This document shows, in pieces, positions 8,842-19,956 of a DNA stretch of 64,000 nucleotides. The position numbers and the translations under genes are program-made. Source of the stretch: Mycoplasma leachii PG50. Its GTDB lineage: Bacteria; Bacillota_I; Bacilli_A; Mycoplasmatales; Mycoplasmataceae. The notes beneath the pieces are model-generated. The model did not search any database. It was given only the letters and a program-made list of their open reading frames with translations, and was not told where the DNA came from. Numbering within the stretch: the first letter of the stretch is position 1; every line of letters begins with the position of its first letter. The stretch covers positions 868,001 to 932,000 of the forward strand of contig NC_014751.1 in NCBI RefSeq assembly GCF_000183365.1. Direction: 5' to 3'.

Positions 8842-10155
8842 TGGACAAAATTATTGGACTCGATATTCAAGTTTGTTTTCTATATAAGAACCTCACAATT
8901 GCTGAGGTTTTTTTCATTTAAATTCTTTTAAAAATCCTTCTTTATTAATTTTTATGTTAAATAATATTAGATTATTTGTCTTTTACAAAGTATATTAATT
9001 TTTTCTCAAAAACCTATGGCAGTGTCAAGAAGTATTCAATTTCTCTATTATCTAAAGAATCATCAATTCTTGACATTGATATAGTTCCATTTTTTGATTG
9101 AATGAACTGTGTGTATTCTTTTGATGAGTATAAAATTCTATGATCTGAGTGAATAATGAAATTATTTGGAAACTCTGTTTTCTTTAGATGTGTCATTACA
9201 AGATTAGTATCATTATATTTTGAAATATTGTAACTTACAATTTTCTTGGTTTTATGATGAATAATAGCTGACATAAAAATATGGTTATCAGGCACATCAA
9301 TTAGGGCTGGAATATATGTTATATCTGCTGCATAAATATCATTATTAATTCCGTTATAGTCTCTGATAGCAATGTTATTATATTTTGCTTTTGTATTCTT
9401 GTACTCTTGTACTCTTTGCTCTTAATTCGGACATGACAAAATAACCCTAATTTATTCATAATTCTGCCTAAAGTTCTAGGATTTATCGTGATTTCCTCGT
9501 TTTTTGAGATGTAAAAGGATAGTCTTTCTCTTCCATATCTACCTTTTCTTAATTATTTCTTCATATTTATGTTGTTTTTGTACATCTTTTTGATTATGTT
9601 TTTTTTAAATTGATAATAAAAAGTAGATTTAGGAATTTGTAGAATTTTCAATAATTCCTTTAAAGACAATTTCTTAGATGAATTATATTGGACTTTATTT
9701 ACAATTAGATCCAATAATTTTGCTTATTTTGTTTTGACAATTTTTCATTAAATAGATAAGAAATAATCATCTCTAAAACTTCTTTTTTAAAATGTTTTAA
9801 AGTGTCATTTGAGCTTTCTTCATATATCTTGACTCTTTTTAGATCTACCTGAACCCTTACCTTTTTTAGGTGCTGTACCTGTTTTTGATTCTTCTAATTT
9901 CATACCTAAATTATATAGTCTGTGCTTTTTTCTGAGTAGTCTGATCATATGACAAGAAATATAATCAACATTTTTTAACTTCTTCATTTTTCAAATAAAA
10001 GTACTTTTTGAAATTAAATCATTTAGAAAAGTATAATATAAATTTATTAATTCTATTCATTCATTAACTTTTAGTTGTCTAGCCATAATAAAATAACCCT
10101 TCTACATAAAAAAATATTTGAACAAACATAATTATTTGTCCAAATATTTTGTCCT
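8842..10155 (-). mobile_element. Decayed IS3-family insertion sequence
   Basis: About 1.3 kb bounded by imperfect inverted repeats (GGACAAAATTATTGGAC on the left, GGACAAAATATTTGGAC inverted on the right). The minus strand holds OrfA, starting at 10086 (MARQLKVNEW...), which runs to a Lys/Arg-rich stretch and is then frameshifted. OrfB pieces follow in several frames: KLSLKELLKILQIPKSTFYY, INPRTLGRIMNKLGL, DITYIPALID, and at 9014-9295 the rve core with IIHSDHR and the SLDNREIEYF motif. A further C-terminal piece (KEGFLKEFKWKKPQQLW) lies in another frame near 8910. Many frameshifts and stops mean it cannot make transposase. Its right end abuts and probably truncates the lipoprotein gene at 10154. 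No clear target duplication is seen. Confidence 0.8.
8889..8914 (+). terminator. Plus-strand terminator inside the IS left end
   Basis: Stem AACCTCA/TGAGGTT with loop CAATTGC and a following T7 run on the plus strand. It would stop transcription entering the element from lipoprotein gene 1. On the minus strand the same bases encode part of the decayed transposase C-terminus, so the fit could be partly accidental. Confidence 0.55.
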
Positions 10156-10567
10156 ATTTTAATAGAAATAAAACCATTTTCTTTTTTGAATTGTCTCATC
10201 TTCATTCTCATTTGTAATTTCTCAGTTTTATTTCTCTTTCTCTTTTATTTAAATTATCTAGAATCTGTTCTTGAGTTAAATTATAAGATGCAGTCTTGCT
10301 TAATTGTTTACCGTTTTGTTCTCCATTTGAACCACCAGGTTTACTTGATTCTTCATCTTTTGTGTTATCTTTTGCTTTATCTCCTTGAGCTTGATCGGCT
10401 TGTCCACCTGAGTTAGGTGCTTTTCCATCTTTTTGAGCTTGATCAGCCTGTTCACCTTCTGCTCTATCTATTTTATCATTAGTTGGTGCGTTACCACATG
10501 CAACCGCAACAGCTCCCCCACTAGCAACTACTGATATTGAACCTAGTAATGTTAATAATTTTTTCAT
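10154..10567 (-). CDS. Phase-variable surface lipoprotein, Vmm/Vmc-like (copy 2, 3' end replaced)
   Basis: Signal peptide and about 90 following codons are nearly identical to the lipoprotein at 8225, in inverted orientation. The C-terminus then differs (QILDNLNKRERE...). The TGA at 10208 is Trp under code 4, so the frame continues through WEWRWDNSKKK to a TAG at 10154-10156, whose G is the first base of the IS inverted repeat. The natural 3' end was therefore probably replaced by the IS junction. The total is 137 residues, by chance the same as copy 1. The signal peptide and lipobox are intact, so a tail-altered lipoprotein could still be displayed. Confidence 0.75.
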
Positions 10568-10610
10568 ATAATGTCCTTTACAATTGGTTGTTTATCTTTT
10601 TATAAGACAC

Positions 10611-10637
10611 ATTATATATATATATATATAATGTCAA
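10611..10637 (-). promoter_or_regulatory. TA-repeat promoter of lipoprotein gene 2
   Basis: On the minus strand TTGACA (10637-10632) and TATAAT (10616-10611) are separated by 15 bases: T plus seven TA units. That is two TA units fewer than the copy-1 promoter. Leader sequences downstream are nearly identical. The spacing is below the usual optimum, so this copy may also be weak in this clone. Confidence 0.75.
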
Positions 10638-10715
10638 GTGTATTCTAGTTGAGGCCTGCTTAAAGCATTATAATAAATTACTATTAAGTAAATATATATG
10701 ATAGGGACTGCTAAT

Positions 10716-10756
10716 AAAAAATCTCTAGGATTTATAAAAACATAATCACTAGAGAC
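10716..10756 (-). terminator. Terminator after a lipoprotein remnant
   Basis: Stem TCTCTAG/CTAGAGA (10722-10728 with 10749-10755), followed on the minus strand by TTTTTTATT. It lies directly downstream of the gene fragment at 10769-10955. Confidence 0.7.
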
Positions 10757-10768
10757 TTTAATATATTT

Positions 10769-10955
10769 CTATTTATTTTCTTCTATTTCAAATTTAAATT
10801 CTAGAGTTCCAACAAAGGTTTTAGATCTTACTGAACCAGCACCAATTCCATTTGTCGAATCAGCTTTTAATTCTTGTAAATCAGATTCATTAACTTTTAA
10901 TTTGCTAGCTAACTGCTTTTTAATATCTCCTTTAAATAAATGAGATGTTTCAAAA
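10769..10955 (-). pseudogene. C-terminal fragment of a lipoprotein-like gene
   Basis: An open minus-strand frame without a start reads FKGDIKKQLASKLKVNESD, then FVGTLEFKFEIEENK and stop. This kind of short repeat-like tail occurs at the end of mycoplasma surface proteins. It is followed by a proper terminator, so it is the true 3' end of a lost gene. Its upstream side runs into the opposite-strand DUF285 fragment, which marks a rearrangement junction near 10940. Confidence 0.55.
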
Positions 10956-11203
10956 GTTGAAGATATGGGAAATATGTTTATGCGAACTAAAGAGTTTAAT
11001 CAAGACATTTCAAATTGAAAAACTTCAAGCTTAAATAACATAGAAGCACTATTTTTAGAAGCTGAAAAATTTAACCAAGATATTTCAAAATGAGACGTTA
11101 AAAACGTGAAAGTGTATTCTGCTTATCATAACAAGGAAAAAAAATGAACAAATAAGGAATACTGACCTAAAGTTGGACAACTAGCAACTAAAAACAAAAA
11201 ATA
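10936..11203 (+). pseudogene. C-terminal fragment of a DUF285 (BspA-like) protein
   Basis: The plus-strand frame contains two DUF285 repeat units: KWDVSKVEDMGNMFMRTKEF, then FNQDISNWKTSSLNNIEALF, then FNQDISKWDVKNV, ending at a TAA after ATKNKK. TGA codons are Trp. The N-terminus with signal peptide and earlier repeats is missing. An intact relative is at 27011-27910. It joins a minus-strand fragment tail to tail. Confidence 0.7.
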
Positions 11204-11241
11204 ATTCTTTAAATTATTTATAGTTTCTATTAAAGATAAAT

Positions 11242-11294
11242 AAAAATTCTAACTCTTATTTAACTTATTAGCTAATGTTGAGTTAGGATTTTTT
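11242..11294. terminator. Bidirectional terminator between remnant and membrane protein gene
   Basis: Stem ATTCTAACTC/GAGTTAGGAT with A-rich and T-rich flanks on both sides. It can end the minus-strand gene at 11296-12765, and also plus-strand transcripts from the DUF285 remnant. Confidence 0.7.
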
Positions 11295-11295
11295 A

Positions 11296-12765
11296 TTAAT
11301 TATTTGTATCTTCACTATCTTCTTTTTTCTTTTTGTTTTTAAGTTTTAAAAAGAATGATTTTAATTTTGAAGGATGTTTAATTTCAATTTCATCTTCTTC
11401 ATATAAGCTAGGATCAATTTCATATTTTTGACCTTGCATAATAGCCATTACTGCTTTTTGATGTTCTAGTGTAGCTTTTACAATTTTTTGTCTATCTATT
11501 TTAGGGTTAACAAAAATTAAAACAATAGCTAAAAGCAAAGTTAAAATAGTAACAATTAATGAGCTAATAACTAAAGCACTTCCTAATTGAAATTTTAAGG
11601 CATGATCTTTTAAAACTAATTCAAAAAATTTATTAATATCAATATCAACTTTACTTGTCATTCCGCTTAAAAATAATTTTCAAGCTTCTTTAAATTTTTC
11701 AAGTGAAGTAAATTCATATAAATTAACTGTTAGACCAATAAAAAACATAATAAAGAAAATAACAGGAAATAAAGGAATACGATATTTTTCTCTAGGACTA
11801 GAAAAAGTTTTTTTAGTATAATTACAAATTAAAATAGTTGGAATCATATAAATTAAAATAGGTAGTCCAAACGCTCTTTTAAACATTAAAACTATTTGAG
11901 AAATACCTATTGGTCAAGCTTTTAAAAGTTCTTTGTCACCAACTTTTATAAGATCAGATCAATTTTTATTTGACTCTATTATATTTGCATAATTACTACT
12001 ACTAATATCAATTGTTGTATATGATAAAAATAATAAACTTGAAACTAATAAAATTGTTGAAATTACTGCTAAAACACATAAAGCAATTTTTAAATAAGGC
12101 ATAAATTTAGGTTTACCTTTATAAGGATAAAATCTTGGATCTTGACTTGGTAAAACTGGTAAGTCTGCATTATTTAAATTAGAAAACATATTAGAATTAA
12201 AAGAATTTAAAAAATCAGTTTGTTGACTAGTTTGAGCTTGTTTGTTTTCAACTTGTTGTTGAGTTTGTGTTTCAGTTACAACAGTTGTTGTTTTTGAAGA
12301 ATTCTCACTAATTTTTTGTTCTTTTGATTGTTCTTGTTTTGATAATCTTGCTTCAATTCTACTAATTACTTGATCAGTTAAAATAGCATTTTGATTAATG
12401 ATTTCTTCACTAATTTGTTCATTTTCACTAACTAATTTACTTTTAACAACTTTAAATTCTTTAACTATATATGAAACTAATTGTTTATAATTATTTTCAA
12501 TTTGTTCTATAGTAATCTCATCATTTACTTCAAAACGTTGTTTAGTAGTTGGTTTTGTAATTAAAATAAAAGCCTTTGCAAAAGTTTTAGCAAATACTTT
12601 ATCATCTAAGCTTTGATTATGATTAGTTTCTAAAGTTAAAATATCATTAATTAAATTTAAATACTTTAACTTAAACTCTTCATTTTTTAAAATAAAATAT
12701 TTAAGTTTATTTGTTTTTAAAATATTTAAACTTAAATTAAGCAATTTTAAATACAATTCTTTCAT
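11296..12765 (-). CDS. Multi-pass membrane protein of unknown function
   Basis: A 489-residue protein joined across Trp-encoding TGA codons. Residues 1-140 are hydrophilic and probably helical. A Ser/Thr/Gln-rich linker follows (about 140-205), then a proline-containing segment (LPSQDPRFYPYKG). There are about five membrane helices (near 228-252, 290-315, 325-345, 385-410 and before), and the charged C-terminal tail is Lys/Glu-rich. It starts 2 bases after the holA stop and is therefore co-transcribed with it. I do not recognise the family. A cytoplasmic N-terminal domain attached to a small membrane domain is all the sequence supports. Confidence 0.75.
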
Positions 12766-12767
12766 TT

Positions 12768-13718
12768 TTATCCTTTCATGTTTTTTATAAGCATATATTC
12801 AACAAGTGTTTTTTTATTAATATTTCAATTAATAATTCCTTTATAAATTTTATAAACTATCTTAATTTTATCATTTAATGTGTTAATATCATAAGAATTA
12901 TTAACAGCTAATTTTACTCTATAAATATGAGATTTTAAAATAGTTGAAATTTGCTCTTCACTTTTAAATTGTTTTTTTAAAATAACTACATCTCTATAAA
13001 AACTTAAATTAATATCAATTAAACTTATAAGACCAATAATATCATCATTTAATAAAATATAATCATGATAAAATTTAATAAATTTATCAATATTATTATT
13101 AATAAAAGCATCAACTAATTTGAAAATATCTTCATTATGATACTTATTTAAATTAGTCTTAATAATATCTATATTAAGTTCAGATTTTAAATTAGCTAAT
13201 TTATTAATTTCATTAGTAATTATTTGTAGATCATTTGGTAATAAATTATATATTTGACTAGCTAAATTTATATCAATAATTTTATTTTTAGACTTTAAAT
13301 AGTTGATTATATATTTAATAGTTTGTTTTTCATCTCATAATGATAAGTATTTAACATTAAAACTAGATTCAATGTACTTTGCTATTTTTAGTTTTTTAGA
13401 AAATTTATTAGAATTCAAAACAAAAATGATTATGTTATTAGGATTAAAGTTTTTTAACATTATTTCTAACTTATTTAAACTATAGTTTTTATTAAAATTA
13501 GTTTTTATTTCAGTTACAAAATAAGCATCACTAATTACAATAATTGATTTAGAACTAAAAAAATTTAAATTAGTAACATTATCATAAATAGTATTAAAAT
13601 CATCTTCAATTAAAGAAAAACTTAAAACATCATATTGATCTTTTTGTTGTAACTCTTTAATAGTTTTTTTAATTTGATTATTTAATAAAAATATATCTTC
13701 AGAATAAAAAAAGTACAT
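12768..13718 (-). CDS. holA: DNA polymerase III subunit delta
   Basis: A 316-residue clamp-loader delta subunit, normal length. The N-terminus (MYFFYSEDIFLLNNQIKK) and the FFSSKSIIVISDAYF, LNKYHNEDIFKLVDAFI stretches are typical of HolA. It forms the clamp loader with tau/gamma and delta' and opens the beta clamp. The ATG at 13718 is preferred because AGAAG lies at a suitable distance; a GTG nine bases upstream (13727) would add three residues. One Trp-TGA lies at about residue 128. It heads a two-gene operon with the membrane protein. Confidence 0.85.
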
Positions 13719-13937
13719 TAAAATCACTTCTATCTATAGTTATATTTTAAACTATTAAAAACATTAATTTTACTTAATATTAATTGTTTAGTTTAATAAA
13801 ATTTTTTAATTCTTAATTTAGTTAAGATACTCTTATTTTTATAATCTTTTAAAAATATAAGTTTAATATTTAATCAAAATGATATAGCTAAAATAAAAAG
13901 TAAGTATAGTGATAAAATAAAAAAGTAGATGATATTA

Positions 13938-13965
13938 AAAACCAGAAGAAAATTCTGGGTTTTTG
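13938..13965. terminator. Hairpin with T-runs in the uvrB leader
   Basis: Stem AAACCAGAA/TTCTGGGTTT with loop GAAAA and a T5 run on the plus strand, ending only about 5 bases before the uvrB RBS. It has terminator shape in both directions, yet lies between divergent genes, where no transcript needs to end. It may be an attenuator of uvrBA. The rest of 13719-13980 contains a TATAAT at 13840-13845 but no gene. Confidence 0.5.
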
Positions 13966-13980
13966 TTATGGGAGAAAGTA

Positions 13981-15978
13981 ATGTTTATAGCAAATAATAA
14001 GTACAAACTAGTAACTAAATATAAACCTTCAGGTGATCAAAATCAAGCTATAGAAAAATTAAATAAAGCAATTATAGAAAACAAAAAACACCAAGTGTTA
14101 TTAGGAGCAACAGGTACTGGAAAAACTTTTACAATAGCAAATATTATTGCAAAACATAATAAACAAGCTTTAGTAATTGCACATAATAAAACTTTAGCAA
14201 TGCAGCTTTATTATGAATTAAAAGAAATGTTTCCAGAAAATAGAGTTGAATATTTTGTTTCAAACTTTGATTTTTTCCAACCAGAAGCTTATATTCCTTC
14301 AAAAGATTTATATATTGATAAAGATTCTAGACAAAATATGGAATTAGATATGATGCGTTTAAGTGCTTGTAATGCTTTATTAACAAGAAATGATACTATA
14401 GTAGTAGCTAGTGTTGCTGCTTTATTTGCTTTACAAAATCCTTTAGAGTATTCTTCAGCTTTTATTGAATTAAAAGTTGGTCAAAAAATTAAAAGAAATG
14501 AATTATTAACTTGACTAGTAAGATCTGGATATACTAGAAATGATATTGAAAATCAATTAGGAAGCTTTTCAGCAAAAGGTGATGTTGTTAAAATTGTTCC
14601 TGGTTGAGTAAATAATATTATGTTTAGAATTTCATTATTTGATGATGAAATAGAAAGTATTAATACTTTAAATACAATTACAAATTCTATTTTAGACAAT
14701 ATTACAACTGTTACTATTCATCCTGCTCAATCATATATAACTCCACAAGATAAATTAAAAACAATTTGTAATAATATTAGAAATGAATTAGTTCAAAGAT
14801 TAGCTGAATTACAATCAGAAAACAAACTTTTAGAAGCTCAAAGACTAGAACAAAGAACTAAATATGATCTTGAGTCACTTGAAGAATTTGGCTTTTGTAG
14901 TGGAATTGAAAATTATTCTTCGCATTTAGATTTTAGATCTAAGGGTCAAAGACCATATGTTTTATTAGATTATTTTAATAATGATTTTATAACTATAGTT
15001 GATGAATCTCATATCACACTTCCTCAAATTAGAGGAATGTATAATACTGATAGATCAAGAAAACTAACTCTAGTTGAATATGGTTTTAGACTACCATCAG
15101 CTCTAGATAACAGACCTTTAAATTTTGATGAATTTAATAGTTTAATTAAACAAGTAATTTATACTTCAGCAACACCTGGAGATTATGAACTAGATTTAGT
15201 TAATCATCAAGTAGTTCAACAAATTATTCGTCCAACTGGATTATTAGATCCACAAATTGAAATAAGAAAAACAACCAATCAAATTGATGATATTATTAAT
15301 GAAATTCATTTAAGAAAATTACAAAATGAGCGTGTATTTATTACTACTTTAACTATTAGAATGAGTGAAGATTTAACTGCTTTTTTACAAGAAAAAAACA
15401 TTAAAGTTGCTTATTTACACTCAGAATTAAAAACTCTAGAACGTAGTGAAATTTTAAATGATCTAAGAAAAGGGGTTTATGATGTTGTTGTTGGAGTTAA
15501 CTTATTAAGAGAAGGATTAGATCTACCTGAAGTGAGTTTAGTATGTATTTTAGATGCAGATAAACAAGGTTTTTTAAGAAATTACCGTTCTTTAATTCAA
15601 ACTATTGGTCGTGTTGCTAGAAATGTTAATGGTAAAGCTATTATGTATGCTGATACTATTAGTCAGGCAATGGATGAAGCAATTAAAGAAACTAATAGAA
15701 GAAGAAAAATCCAAGAAGAATTTAATAAAAAACACAATATTGTTCCAAAAACTATTTCAAAAGCTATTAGTGAATCTATTTTAAGTGAACAAACTAAAAA
15801 AGCATTAGCTAAAGCTAAAAAAATTAAAGATAAAAAACAAAAACTTCAAACTATCCAACAAACTATTGATAATTTGCGCCAAGAAATGTTACAAGCAGCA
15901 AAAGAGCTTGATTTTGAAAGAGCGGCAATTTTAAGAGATACAATTATTGAATTAGAAAATGAAAAAAATACAAATTAG
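13981..15978 (+). CDS. uvrB: Excinuclease ABC subunit B
   Basis: A 665-residue helicase-like damage-verification subunit of nucleotide excision repair. Walker A GATGTGKT is at 42-49. The beta-hairpin region, VDESH (motif II) and the GRVARN motif VI are present. A C-terminal UVR domain ([13 protein letters not shown]) is the UvrC contact. The ATG at 13981 is chosen because GGAGAAAG precedes it; an upstream TTG is in frame but overlaps the hairpin. TGA codons at 14512 and later are Trp. It begins an operon with uvrA 8 bases downstream. Confidence 0.95.
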
Positions 15979-15986
15979 GAGAAAAC

Positions 15987-18827
15987 ATGTCAACAGATAA
16001 AATTATTATAAAAGGTGCTAGAGAGCATAATTTAAAAAATATTGATTTAGAACTTCCTAAAAATAAATTAATTGTTTTTACAGGTTTAAGTGGTTCTGGA
16101 AAATCTTCATTAGCTTTTTCAACAATTTATCAAGAAGGAAGAAGAAGATATATTGAATCACTTTCTGCTTATGCTAGACAATTTTTAGGTGGTAATGAAA
16201 AACCTGATGTTGATTCTATTGAAGGTTTATCTCCTGCAATTTCTATTGATCAAAAAACCACAAGTCACAATCCTAGATCAACTGTTGGGACTGTTACTGA
16301 AATTTATGATTATTTACGTTTATTATATGCAAGAATTGGTCAACCTTATTGTATTAATAATCATGGTCAAATTAAAGCAGTAAGTATTAAAGAAATTGTT
16401 GAAAATATTAAACAATCAACTAGTGATGGTGAACAAATTCATATTTTATCTCCAGTAATTAGAGATAAAAAAGGAACTCATATTGATATTTTAGAAAAAC
16501 TAAGAAATGATGGGTTTATTAGAGTTATTGTTGATGATCAATTAAGAATGCTAGATGATCAAATTAATTTAGAAAAAAATCAAAGACATAATATAGATAT
16601 AGTTGTTGATAGAATTATTTATCATAATGATGATGAAATTAATTCAAGAATATTTACAGCTGTTGAAATGGGATTAAAATATTCAAATAACTTAATTAAA
16701 ATTGCATTTCCAAATTCTAATAAACAAGAAAAATTATTTTCAACTTCTTTTTCATGTAAGGTTTGTGATTTTGTAGTTCCAGAACTTGAGCCTAGATTAT
16801 TTTCATTTAATGCTCCACTTGGTGCTTGTGGATTATGTAATGGATTAGGTGTTAGTTTAGAACCAGATATAAATTTAATTCTTCCTGATTTAAAATTATC
16901 AATTAATCAAGGTGGAGTTGTTTATTATAAAAATTTTATGCATACAAAGAATATAGAATGACAAAAATTTAGAATTTTGTGTGATTATTACTATATTGAT
17001 CTAAACACTCCTTTAAAAGATTTGACTCAAAAACAAAGAGATATAATTTTATGAGGAAGTGATCGAGAAATTGATATTAAAATTGTTACTGAAAATAATA
17101 ATAAATATGAAAAATATGATTTTATTGAAGGTAATGCTGCTTTAATCAAAAGAAGATATTTTGAATCTAAATCAGAAGAAGCTAGAAAGTGATATGCAAA
17201 ATTTATGTCTTCTAAAATATGCAAACAATGTAAAGGAAGTAGATTAAACGATATTGCTTTATCTGTAAAAATTAATGAAAAATCTATATTTGACTATACT
17301 AATATGAGTATTTCTGAACAATTAGATTTTTTATTAAACATTGATTTAACTCCAACTCAAGCTATGATTGCAAAATTAGTTTTAGATGAAATTATTTCAA
17401 GAACTAACTTTTTAAATGAAGTTGGGTTAGGGTATTTAAATCTATCAAGAACAGCTACAACTTTAAGTGGTGGAGAATCTCAAAGAATTAGATTAGCTAA
17501 ACAAATTGGATCTCAATTAACTGGAATTTTATACGTTTTAGATGAACCATCAATTGGATTACATCAAAAAGATAATGATAAATTAATTAAAACTTTAAAA
17601 CATTTAAGAGATCTAGGAAATACTTTAATTGTTGTTGAGCATGATGAAGATACAATGAAAAGTAGTGATTGAATTGTTGATATTGGCCCTAGAGCTGGAG
17701 AGTATGGTGGAGAAATTACTTTTAGTGGAACATATCAAGATATTTTAAAATCAGATACTATTACTGGTAGATATTTATCAAGAAAAGAAGGTATAGTAGT
17801 TCCTAAAACTAGACGTGGTGGTAATGGTAAAAAAATTGAAATTATTGGAGCTAGTGAAAACAATTTAAAAAATATTAATGTAACTATTCCTTTAAATAAA
17901 TTTATAACTATTACAGGTGTTAGTGGATCTGGAAAATCAACTTTACTAGAAGATATTGTTTATAAGGGAATTCATAATAATTTATCAAAAGAGTATTTAC
18001 CAATTGGAAAGGTTAAAGAAATTAAAGGTATAGAAAATATCAATAAAGCTATTTATATTTCTCAAGAACCAATCGGAAAAACTCCTAGATCAAACCCAGC
18101 AACTTATACTTCAGTTTTTGATGATATTAGAGATTTATTTACTAATCTTCCAGAAGCAAAAATTAGAGGTTATAAAAAAGGTAGATTTTCATTTAATGTT
18201 CATGGTGGTAGATGTGAACATTGTCAAGGTGATGGAGTAATTACAATTTCTATGCAATTTATGCCAAGTGTTGAAGTGGTTTGCGAAATTTGTGATGGTA
18301 AAAGATATAATGATGAAACTTTAACAGTTAAATATAAAAACAAATCAATTGCTGATGTTTTAAATATGAGTGTTAGTGAAGCTTATGTCTTTTTTGAAAA
18401 TATTCCTCAAATTAAACAAAAGCTAGAAACTATTTTAGAAGTTGGTTTAGGTTATATTAAACTAGGACAAAATGCTACAACTTTAAGTGGTGGAGAATCT
18501 CAAAGAATTAAATTATCTACTTACTTATTAAAAAAACAAACTGGCAATACTATGTTTTTATTAGATGAACCAACAACTGGTTTGCATGTTGATGATGTTA
18601 AAAGATTAATTGGTGTTTTAAATAAATTAGTTGATTTAGGAAATACAGTTTTATGTATTGAACATAATCTAGATTTTATTAAAGTTTCAGATCATATTAT
18701 TGATCTTGGTCCTGATGGTGGAGAGTATGGTGGTCAAGTTATAGTAACTGGAACTCCAGAACAAGTAATTCATCATCAAACTTCTTATACAGCTAAATAT
18801 TTAAAGGATTATATAATTAATGATTAG
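15987..18827 (+). CDS. uvrA: Excinuclease ABC subunit A
   Basis: A 946-residue damage-sensing ATPase with two ABC modules. The first Walker A is GLSGSGKS (33-40) and the second GVSGSGKS (about 645-653). There are two LSGGESQRI signatures and zinc-finger cysteines (CKVCDF...CGLCNGLG and CEHCQGDG...CEICDGKRY). Length is normal. Several TGA codons are Trp. RBS AGGAGA overlaps the uvrB stop. It works with UvrB in the cytoplasm to scan DNA. The 3' end overlaps folC by 8 bases. Confidence 0.96.
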
Positions 18828-19929
18828 TGTTGATCAAGAATTATTTCCAATCATTCAAAGATTAAATAAAGAAGTTGTTTTTGATAAAGTCTTAGATGAA
18901 TTAAATCATCCAGAAAAGTTTTTAAAAGTTATTAATGTAGTTGGAACTAATGGTAAAGGATCTACTTCATTTTATTTATCAAAAGGTTTATTAAAAAAAT
19001 ATCAAAAAGTAGGTTTATTTATTTCTCCAGCTTTTTTATATCAAAATGAAAGAATTCAAATTAATAACATACCAATTAGTGATAATGATTTAAAAAGTTA
19101 TTTACATAAAATTGATTATTTAATTAAAAAATATCAATTATATTTTTTTGAAATTTGAACTTTAATTATGATTTTATATTTTAAAGATCAAAAAGTTGAT
19201 ATTGTTGTTTGTGAAGCTGGAATTGGTGGAATAAGAGATACTACTAGTTTTTTAACTAACCAATTATTTAGTTTATGCACTTCTATTTCATATGATCATA
19301 TGGATGTTTTAGGAAATAGTATTGATCAAATTATTTATAATAAAATTAATATTGCAAAACCAAATACTAAACTATTTATAAGTCATGATAATTTAAAATA
19401 TAAAAAGATAATTGATAAGCAAATAATTAATAAAAATGTTGAACTAATTTATACAGATTTATATGAAGATAAAATTATTTATCAAAAAGCAAATAAAGGA
19501 TTAGTTAAAAAAGTATTAGAAGAACTAGATATTTTTGATCTAGATATTTTTGAACTTGAACCGCCTTTAGGTAGATTTACAACATTACAAACTTTTCCAA
19601 ATCAAATTATTATTGATGGAGCTCATAATGTTGATGGAATAAAAAAATTAATCCAATCAGTTAAATCATTAAATAAAGAATTTATAGTTTTATATGCAAG
19701 TATTACTACAAAAGAATATCTAAAATCTTTAGAACTATTAGATAAGAACTTTAAAGAGGTTTATATTTGTGAATTTGACTATCTTAAATCTTGATCTATT
19801 AAACATATAAATTACAAAAATAAAATAAAAGATTGAAAAATTTTTTTAAAAAATAATTCAAAAAATATAATTATATGTGGAAGTTTATACTTTATACCAC
19901 TTGTGTATACTTTTTTAAAAAATAATTAA
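18820..19929 (+). CDS. folC: Folylpolyglutamate synthase (FolC)
   Basis: A 369-residue Mur-ligase-fold enzyme with P-loop GTNGKGST, the KVGLFISPAFL loop, EAGIGG and the C-terminal IIDGAHN motif. It adds glutamates to folates so that they stay in the cell. It is slightly short compared with bacterial FolC (about 420), mostly in the C-terminal domain. It starts inside the end of uvrA (overlap 8 bases). The next gene is a FolT-like folate uptake component, which supports a folate role. Dihydrofolate synthase activity is unlikely to matter in an organism without folate synthesis (inference). Confidence 0.92.
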
Positions 19930-19956
19930 ATATTAATATAAAAAGAAGGTGTTAAA

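Noticed and set aside
9014..9295. Intact transposase gene
   Set aside because: Only the central rve motif is in frame; the rest of OrfB lies in other frames with stops, so the element cannot encode its own transposase.
10186..10416. Plus-strand hydrophobic ORF opposite the second lipoprotein gene
   Set aside because: It is antisense to a gene with signal peptide, RBS and promoter; it has no RBS and its Leu/Tyr-rich composition is a strand shadow.
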